The notes under the pieces were generated by a model. It was not told where the DNA came from. It was given only the letters and a program-made list of their open reading frames with translations, and searched no databases. A stretch of 64,000 nt of DNA, from assembly GCF_013365535.1 (NCBI RefSeq), contig NZ_CP053590.1, positions 2,842,501 through 2,906,500 of the forward strand, given 5' to 3'. Shown in pieces: positions 58,446-64,000 of this stretch. Within the stretch, counting starts at the first letter, position 1, and each line of letters starts with the position of its first letter. The DNA comes from Aquimarina sp. TRL1. GTDB taxonomy: Bacteria; Bacteroidota; Bacteroidia; Flavobacteriales; Flavobacteriaceae. The position numbers and the translations under genes are program-made.

Positions 58446-59162
58446 ATGTGTACTGTAACTTTTATACCTACAGGTGGGGATAATTTTATTCTTACCTCCA
58501 ATAGAGATGAAGCAATAGAAAGGAAAACGCTTCCTCCGGATTTTTACAAAATTAATAAGACTAAAATGCTCTTTCCTAAAGATGCTGTAGCCGGGGGGAC
58601 CTGGATAGGAGTGAGTGATAAAAATACAATGATATGCTTGTTGAATGGAGGTTTTGAAAAACACCTTCGATTGACTAATTATGTGAAGAGTCGTGGGGTG
58701 GTGGTAAAAGATTTGCTGGAAGCAGTTGATGTAAAAAAAACAATTGAATCTTATGAGCTTTCGGGAGTAGAACCTTTTACAATTATAGCTGTTAACTGGT
58801 CTTCGGATTTACTGGCGCTGGAGTTGGTTTGGGATGGAAGTAAAAAATATATAAGAAACCTGGGACATAAAACCTATATCTGGTCCTCGTCTACATTGTA
58901 TACTAAAGAAGTTAAAGAAAAAAGAATAGACTGGTTTCGGGAATTTGAAGAGAAAAATGAATTGACAAAAGAAAATATGTTGTCATTTCATAAAAGTAGA
59001 GGGAATGTTAAAGATGGAGTGAACCTCTGGATTGATAGAGGACAGCTAAAAACAAGAAGTATTACTCAGGTCTTTAAAAATGATGAAGTAGTGTCTATGC
59101 GATATGAGGATTTGTTGGAAAATGAAGTGAATTCGGTAATTTTTGAAAGCGTAATTGTGTGA
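58446..59162 (+). CDS. NRDE/TANGO2 family protein
   Basis: The 238-residue protein starts MCTVTFIP with Cys 2, the putative N-terminal nucleophile, and has the eponymous NRDE motif in LTSNRDEAIERK (about residues 18-29) followed by PKDAVAGGTWIGVSDKN. This is the TANGO2 (Ntn-hydrolase-like) family, of uncertain biochemistry; a role in haem or lipid homeostasis is debated in eukaryotes. I start at 58446 rather than an upstream Met at 58377, so that Cys follows the initiator. It overlaps the next gene by 4 bp (GTGA), indicating translational coupling. Confidence 0.9.
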   Translation: MCTVTFIPTGGDNFILTSNRDEAIERKTLPPDFYKINKTKMLFPKDAVAGGTWIGVSDKNTMICLLNGGFEKHLRLTNYVKSRGVVVKDLLEAVDVKKTIESYELSGVEPFTIIAVNWSSDLLALELVWDGSKKYIRNLGHKTYIWSSSTLYTKEVKEKRIDWFREFEEKNELTKENMLSFHKSRGNVKDGVNLWIDRGQLKTRSITQVFKNDEVVSMRYEDLLENEVNSVIFESVIV

Positions 59163-60142
59163 AGTATACAGGTAAAATAATTTCATTGGCTTTTCCTGAT
59201 ACTTTTGTGAAACTTTCTGATGAGACTTTTGTGAAGTTTTTATCATATGTAGGGATTGGGACTTCTCAATATATAAAAGCGGGTCATGCGGCTTTCGTAT
59301 TAATTGATAACCAGACAGGGAGAGCAGAATACTTTGATTTTGGGAGGTATATTACACCTAAAGGAAAAGGAAGAGTCCGAAGTGCGATTACAGATGTTGA
59401 ATTAGAGATGGGAATTCAGGCGTCTTTTGCAGAAGATGGAAAATTAAGTAACGTAGAAGAGTTTTTGCTGTGGTTGGAAGCGTCTCCCGAAAAAACACAT
59501 GGAGAAGGGCGATTGATCGCTTCTGTTTGCGATTATATCTATTATGATAAGGTGAAGTCTTTTATTTTGGGAATGCAGGAAAAAAGAAGTGTTCCTTATA
59601 AAGCTTTTGGGAAACATGGAAGTAATTGTTCTAGGATTGTTACAGATGCTATTCTGGCAGGAACAGATCACCCTGTGATAAGAAAAGGGTTGCTGTGGAA
59701 TAAGAAATTTACTCCAAGTCCTTTAGGGAATGTGGAAAAATCATCATTAGAGAACCCTATTTATGAGACGATTGGTGGAGTGGTGAAAAGGTATTCCGGA
59801 TCGATTTTTAAAGAAAATCTGAAAAATTATTTCGATAAAAAAGTACCCGTTGGTAACAGTTCGGATAATGAATGTGAAAGAATTGATGATGCAGATTTTT
59901 TGGAAGGAATTGGAAGTAGTGCTTATTTCAAGTTAGAGAATTCAGAAAAAGAACAGCACTATGTCATCTCCCGGTATACTGAATCAGGAATTCTTGATTT
60001 TAAAGGAGTGTTTAAAGAGAAAAAAGGGAGGTTTGATAGTTGTATTCCGTTTTCTTTTCAATACGAATCAAATTGTAAAGAGTGTTATGTGAAACAAAAC
60101 GAGACTGTTTTTGTTTTTGATTTGGTGGCGCGAATTAGTTGA
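59159..60142 (+). CDS. Hypothetical protein, possible permuted papain-like hydrolase
   Basis: The 327-residue product starts with GTG overlapping the NRDE stop. I do not recognise a named family. Around residue 43 it has GHAAFVLID followed by YFDFGRYITP, and near residue 154 HGSNCSRIVTDAI. A His in a GHA turn with a later Cys at a helix start is the order of circularly permuted NlpC/P60-like (LRAT/DUF4105-type) enzymes, so a thiol hydrolase is a reasonable inference. No signal peptide is evident, so it would be cytoplasmic. The C-terminal third is lower in recognisable motifs. Its 3' end overlaps apaG by 8 bp, tail to tail. Confidence 0.8.
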   Translation: MKYTGKIISLAFPDTFVKLSDETFVKFLSYVGIGTSQYIKAGHAAFVLIDNQTGRAEYFDFGRYITPKGKGRVRSAITDVELEMGIQASFAEDGKLSNVEEFLLWLEASPEKTHGEGRLIASVCDYIYYDKVKSFILGMQEKRSVPYKAFGKHGSNCSRIVTDAILAGTDHPVIRKGLLWNKKFTPSPLGNVEKSSLENPIYETIGGVVKRYSGSIFKENLKNYFDKKVPVGNSSDNECERIDDADFLEGIGSSAYFKLENSEKEQHYVISRYTESGILDFKGVFKEKKGRFDSCIPFSFQYESNCKECYVKQNETVFVFDLVARIS

Positions 60143-60521
60143 GGGCAAAAGGAGCGCTCAATTTAAAAGGAGGGATGGTTACCTTGAATTTTCTGGTAGA
60201 TGTGAAGTTGACCATGTTGTAATACCCACTCATAGCGCCAAAAGGAGAGCTGAGAAGACATCCGCTTTTGTAAGTGTGAGACTCTCCTGGTTTTAGGACA
60301 GGTTTTTTTCCGATAACGCCTTCTCCTTCCACAATTTCAGTATTGTTTAAAGAGTCTTTGATTTCCCAAAAACGAGAGGTAAGTTGTACGGAGTCTTTAC
60401 TTTGGTTTTCTATAGTGATCTGATAACCAAAGGCAAAATGGATCTTATAGTTCTTATAGAACGTGCCTTCAAAGGTGGTTTTCACCGAAATTCTTATGCC
60501 TCTGGTAACCTGTTGAATCAT
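60135..60521 (-). CDS. apaG: ApaG protein
   Basis: The 128-residue product fits the ApaG length and fold (beta-sandwich, Fn3-like). Motifs include GIRISVKTTF at the start, YQITIENQSKDSVQL, LTSRFWEI, VVGxxP-type GVIGKKPVLKPGE, and SGCLLSSPFGAMSGYY. ApaG is linked to Co2+ resistance and Mg2+ efflux in enterobacteria; its biochemical role is unsettled. I use the Met at 60521, since an upstream Met at 60551 lies within the DUF3667 gene's end. Confidence 0.94.
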   Translation of the reverse strand: MIQQVTRGIRISVKTTFEGTFYKNYKIHFAFGYQITIENQSKDSVQLTSRFWEIKDSLNNTEIVEGEGVIGKKPVLKPGESHTYKSGCLLSSPFGAMSGYYNMVNFTSTRKFKVTIPPFKLSAPFALN

Positions 60522-60525
60522 ACAT

Positions 60526-61548
60526 TTAATAAAAGAAAATAGACCCTCCAATTGCTAAACTGAAGCCTACTCCTGCTAAAATAAAGAATAATATGTTTAA
60601 AAGTGTAAATTTAACAATAGTTTTAAATCTTCCCTGATTGTAGAATTTACGCAATGATTTGTACAAATATAGTAAAAATAAAAGTGTGCTGATTGTTACA
60701 GGGAGTTGGTAATCAATTGCTTTTGTGAAAAGGATTGCCAGTCCCAGTAAGATGAAGAACATTGTTTGGGTGTGAAAGGTAAATACCAGGTGTTCCATAT
60801 AGGAGAAAGGGTTTCTCATATAGAGGAGCCATAAAATAAGAGAGAAAAAGGGAAGAAAAAAGAAGATGATAAAAGGAGATTTGTTGAAAATGTATTCTGC
60901 GAGCTCTATTGGGTTGCTGTCTAATTCGTTAGCTTTAATGATTCGTTTGTATATGTATTTGTTAAAATTGTTAACATTATGATCCAAGCTGTCTAATGCT
61001 TTAATAACTGATTTTTCTTTCGTGTCTGTATAGAAATTGGAATAGGTACTGATCCGATATTTGATCCTTTCGAAATATTTCATAGATCCTAGCTGTTGTT
61101 CGGAGTAATATTGTGTAGCGGTAGAGTCTGCCCCTGAGAAAAAATGTACATGTAGAGGGGTTTGTGTTGTATTGGTCTTTTTTTCTTTGTTTACCTGGTA
61201 TCTCAAACTGTCAAAATCAATAAAAAAACCATTGATGATAAAAAAGATAATAGAGACGCTGAGGTAGAATCTGAAAGGATTGGCGTATTTGACACGTTTG
61301 CCTTCTGTGTATTCTTTTGTTATTTTTCCAGGTCTGAATAACAAGGCAATAATTGTGTGACTTAATCGGGAGTCGTAGGAGAATAAACTAGAGAAGTATT
61401 CGCTAAAAAAATCACTAAGGGCTAGTTTTTTTGTAGTGTTTACTTGTCCGCAGTGATGGCAGTATTTGTCTATAATATCTAATGGGACTCCGCAATTGAG
61501 GCATTCTGTTCCTCTGTATTTTTTTAGAAATCGTCCAGTTTCCTTCAT
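60526..61548 (-). CDS. DUF3667 membrane protein with zinc ribbon
   Basis: The 340-residue protein has an N-terminal zinc ribbon (CLNCGVPL and YCHHCGQ, about residues 17-38), the DUF3667 core (FSSLFSYDSRLSHTIIALLF, RPGKITKEYTEGKRVKY, NPFRFYLSVSIIFFI) and four to five membrane segments, with the last at 315-340. The family is frequent in Bacteroidota with unknown function. It ends 5 bp before the apaG ATG, so the pair is likely cotranscribed. Confidence 0.9.
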   Translation of the reverse strand: MKETGRFLKKYRGTECLNCGVPLDIIDKYCHHCGQVNTTKKLALSDFFSEYFSSLFSYDSRLSHTIIALLFRPGKITKEYTEGKRVKYANPFRFYLSVSIIFFIINGFFIDFDSLRYQVNKEKKTNTTQTPLHVHFFSGADSTATQYYSEQQLGSMKYFERIKYRISTYSNFYTDTKEKSVIKALDSLDHNVNNFNKYIYKRIIKANELDSNPIELAEYIFNKSPFIIFFFLPFFSLILWLLYMRNPFSYMEHLVFTFHTQTMFFILLGLAILFTKAIDYQLPVTISTLLFLLYLYKSLRKFYNQGRFKTIVKFTLLNILFFILAGVGFSLAIGGSIFFY

Positions 61549-61632
61549 AGGTTTATTGCGTATGTGTTTTGAAAAAAAAATAAGGCTAAAAGAGGATTCT
61601 TTGTATTGTAGAATATGCGGTAAAAATACTAA

Positions 61633-62877
61633 TCAATTTGTTATTGTGGAAGAATTTCCTGTTCCTTTTCCGATTGCTCTGTCATATCGGGCTCCCGGAG
61701 CTCTGTAATAAGCGATGACTGTATATTCGTTTTCGGTTTCGTCAAAATTTCCCGAAATAAAACCATAATCGATAGTATTATCAGGTAATACAAGGATGTA
61801 TTTGTAGTTGTAAAAACCTTGTTTGAACAAGCTTGTGTTATGATACATTCCGGTGTTTTTGTCGTATTTCATTAGGGTGGAGTTATCTATTTTGAAATTA
61901 TTAAAGCTTCCGTAAATGTGTATGTTGCCATCGCCAATAGGTTCGTAACATTCCAGAGTAAAATGCATCCATACGTAGTCCGCTTCTATGTCATGATTGT
62001 TAGCTCGTAGGTTTCTGATGACAAACCCTCCGTTTATATCCGGGTTTCTGGTATAGTTTTTTGCTGCCCTTACACGGTCATTGTATAGGTAGTTGTGGTA
62101 AATATCTTCCAGATCAGATTTCTGTATGTTAACAGTCGATGTTCTTACTTCTTTGTTGTCGAAAAAGAGAAATTCATTGCTTCCCCAAAAACTGGCTTCC
62201 TGATCGTACTTGTATATTAAAGAGTTGCCAATGGTAAATTGAGGTGTTAAGTTAGAAATGGAATTTTTTATATCGTTGTTTTGAATGACTAACGTCTTAA
62301 CAGTCTTTTTGGGATTTCTGAGAGGAGGATTGTGAGGGGTGATTTCGAACTGTACACTTTGTTTGGTGTTTATAAAGTCGAGATCACGAGATCTTTTGGT
62401 ATATACTTTTACTGTGCTGGTATTTTCGTAAACGATTAATTTTCTGGAGAAAACCAATTCTTCGTCTTCATTGTATATTTCTATAATGTAATTTCCGCTT
62501 ACTTTGAGGGCTTTGGTATCTTCATTAGGGATTCTTAGAAAATAGTGACTATAAGTCTGTAGTGTGTTGAATGAGTTTTCGTAATCGTTAATTCTGATGT
62601 CGTCGAACCCGTCCAGGTATTCGTTTTTATTTAAGATTGAGGGAGTCCAGTCAAAGTTGCAATGCCGGATTTTATAATAGTAGTCTGCTTCGTCTCCGTT
62701 AATGTCATCAAAGGTGATAAGTAGTGGGGTGCCTAGTTGTATGATGGGGGTGCCTGAGAATTCCGAATTTCCTTTGAATTGGATTGTTTTAATGTATTCG
62801 GGAGGAGCTATTTCCTGTGTGTGTGCAGAAAAAATGCTTGAGATAAATGCCAGGTATAAAATGATTGTTTTTTGCAT
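61633..62877 (-). CDS. Type IX secretion system plug protein (DUF5103)
   Basis: The 414-residue exported protein has a signal peptide ending AHTQ and then the DUF5103 layout: PEYIKTIQFKGNSEFSGTPI, an Ig-like N-domain with HCNFDWTPS and LNKNEYLDGFDDIRI, a middle domain (KVYTKRSRDLDF), and a C-domain with YNDRVRAAKNYTRNPDINGG and GFYNYKYILV. Such plugs seal the SprA pore of the T9SS when PorV is absent. The choice of the second Met (62877) gives a clean signal. It sits beside nqrA, divergent from it with 201 bp between. Confidence 0.88.
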   Translation of the reverse strand: MQKTIILYLAFISSIFSAHTQEIAPPEYIKTIQFKGNSEFSGTPIIQLGTPLLITFDDINGDEADYYYKIRHCNFDWTPSILNKNEYLDGFDDIRINDYENSFNTLQTYSHYFLRIPNEDTKALKVSGNYIIEIYNEDEELVFSRKLIVYENTSTVKVYTKRSRDLDFINTKQSVQFEITPHNPPLRNPKKTVKTLVIQNNDIKNSISNLTPQFTIGNSLIYKYDQEASFWGSNEFLFFDNKEVRTSTVNIQKSDLEDIYHNYLYNDRVRAAKNYTRNPDINGGFVIRNLRANNHDIEADYVWMHFTLECYEPIGDGNIHIYGSFNNFKIDNSTLMKYDKNTGMYHNTSLFKQGFYNYKYILVLPDNTIDYGFISGNFDETENEYTVIAYYRAPGARYDRAIGKGTGNSSTITN

Positions 62878-63031
62878 AAAATGAAGAGGTTGCATGGGGT
62901 AAATATAGGAAAAATGAAAACGTTATAGTTTTAAAATGAGGAGGAAGTTTTTGTAAGCACTTCCTTATTTAGAAGGGTTATAAATAAAAAACATAAGTCT
63001 TTCCCTGTTTTCACTTGAGGGTTTTAATTAG

Positions 63032-63039
63032 TAAATTTG
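63032..63039 (+). promoter_or_regulatory. Putative -7 box of nqrA
   Basis: TAAATTTG matches TAnnTTTG, 39 bp before the nqrA ATG. The nearest TTG (63015-63017) is only 14 bp away, so the -33 assignment is weak. A 7-bp inverted repeat (AGGAAGT / ACTTCCT, 62942-62965) lies upstream. Confidence 0.45.
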
Positions 63040-63078
63040 CACGATTTTTTTAGTTAATAAACTTAGACTATTTCAAAT

Positions 63079-64000
63079 ATGTCAAAAGACATTCGTATCA
63101 GAAAGGGCTTGGACATTAACCTTGTTGGTGAGGCAGAAAAAGTAACTGTCAAAGCCACCAAAAGTAATGTATATGCAATTAAGCCTGACGATTTCCACGG
63201 TATCGTGCCAAAAGTGATTTCTCGAGTAGGTGCACAAGTTAAAGCCGGCGAACCCCTTTTCCATTCTAAATCTAATGAAAAAATGTATTTCCCATCTCCT
63301 GTTAGTGGAGAAGTTGTGGAAATAGTTCGCGGAGCTAAAAGAAAAATTTTAGCGTTTAAAATTCTGGCAGACAAAGAGCAGGAATATGCTGATTTTGGCA
63401 TAAAAGATCCGGCAGCTCTTAGTAGAGAAGAAGTAACAACGCATCTTTTAGCATCAGGTTGCTGGCCATTCATTAAACAACGTCCTTATGATGTTATTGC
63501 TAATCCGGAAGTAGCTCCTAAAGCTATTTTTGTTTCAGCATATTCAACAGCACCTCTGGCTGCGGATTTCGATTATACGCTGGCAGGGAAAGAAAAGGAA
63601 TTACAAGCTGCGCTTACCGCATTAGGTAAACTTACAGACGGAGCGATTCATGTATCTGTAGGGGCAAAGGGTAATTCTGTTTTTTCAAGCTTGTCAGGGA
63701 TAACAGTACATGGCGTTTCTGGACCACACCCAGCTGGAAATGTAAGTGTGCAGATCGCTAATATTAATCCCTTAAATAAAGGAGAGGTTGTTTGGACAGT
63801 TAATCCTCATGATTTGGTGATCATAGGAGAGTTATTATTAACTGGGAAATTTAATGCAGAAAGAATCGTAGCACTGGCAGGATCATCTGTTAAAACTCCA
63901 AAATATTACAAGACAATTGCAGGAGCAGAAGTTTCTACAATTGTATATGATTCTGGAGTAAAAGATGAAAACATCCGAGTAATTAGCGGAGATGTTCTTA
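63079..64000 (+). CDS. nqrA: Na+-translocating NADH:quinone reductase subunit A, 3'-partial
   Basis: The frame starts ATGTCAAAAGACATTCG and stays open to the right edge (307 codons). The product opens with the family signature IRIRKGLDINLVGEA and has the lipoyl/biotinyl-like PDDFHGIVPKVISRVGAQ and FPSPVSGEVVEIVRG segments. Later motifs are TTHLLASGCWPFIKQRPYD and VHGVSGPHPAGNVSVQI. The Na+-NQR complex pumps sodium during respiration; NqrA is a cytoplasmic subunit that binds quinone. The rest of the nqr operon should lie beyond the window. Confidence 0.97.
   Translation, partial: MSKDIRIRKGLDINLVGEAEKVTVKATKSNVYAIKPDDFHGIVPKVISRVGAQVKAGEPLFHSKSNEKMYFPSPVSGEVVEIVRGAKRKILAFKILADKEQEYADFGIKDPAALSREEVTTHLLASGCWPFIKQRPYDVIANPEVAPKAIFVSAYSTAPLAADFDYTLAGKEKELQAALTALGKLTDGAIHVSVGAKGNSVFSSLSGITVHGVSGPHPAGNVSVQIANINPLNKGEVVWTVNPHDLVIIGELLLTGKFNAERIVALAGSSVKTPKYYKTIAGAEVSTIVYDSGVKDENIRVISGDVL

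Overview
The window is a low-GC (roughly one third G+C) chromosomal segment from a member of the Bacteroidota, most likely a marine flavobacterium of the Flavobacteriaceae (an Aquimarina-like genus is a guess). The evidence is type IX secretion (T9SS) genes (porT, a T9SS plug protein and a T9SS type B cargo), a short primary sigma factor without region 1.1, a TamL lipoprotein, a FecI/FecR/TonB-receptor trio, a TPR sensor kinase, Na+-NQR, and Bacteroidetes promoters of the form TTTG-N18-21-TAnnTTTG. I see no tRNA, rRNA, insertion sequence, prophage or CRISPR array.

Region 1 (1-20543) is one open reading frame that enters from the left edge: at least 6,846 residues of a giant secreted or cell-surface protein. 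Its N-terminal part alternates a calcium-binding thrombospondin-3-like scaffold with ten cysteine-bracketed domain cassettes of eight types. Then come 35 tandem 96-residue Ig-like repeats, more TSP3-like repeats, and a C-terminal T9SS type B sorting domain.

Region 2 (20616-30194) is accessory, with signalling and surface genes: a DUF6438-like lipoprotein and a zinc metallopeptidase lipoprotein, divergent from an ECF sigma / FecR / TonB-receptor operon. A two-component pair follows (TPR sensor kinase and LuxR-type regulator), then a 54-residue lipoprotein and a membrane protein gene split by a frameshift at a T8 tract.

Region 3 (30230-35888) is the glyoxylate shunt: an XRE/ScfR-type regulator divergent from aceB-aceA, with a palindromic operator candidate between them, then an MtfA-like peptidase.

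Region 4 (36100-64000) is core housekeeping: rpe, rpoD, pnp, rpsO, a lipoprotein, accD, fbaA, tamL, a TrmH-family rRNA methyltransferase, porT, ubiE/menG, trkA-trkH, a small hypothetical gene, an aminotransferase with a fatty acid desaturase, rsmG, a GNAT acetyltransferase, pruA, an NRDE/TANGO2 protein with a possible papain-like partner, apaG, a DUF3667 membrane protein, the T9SS plug protein, and the start of nqrA at the right edge. Most transcription units in this region end in clear intrinsic terminators.

Functionally, PorT and the plug protein belong to the secretion machine that should export the giant adhesin, TamL and the TonB receptor serve the outer membrane, and aceBA with nqrA, pruA, accD and the desaturase cover carbon, energy and lipid metabolism. 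The most unusual content is the giant adhesin and its recent internal duplications, followed by the frameshifted membrane gene and the small genes with nearby palindromes.
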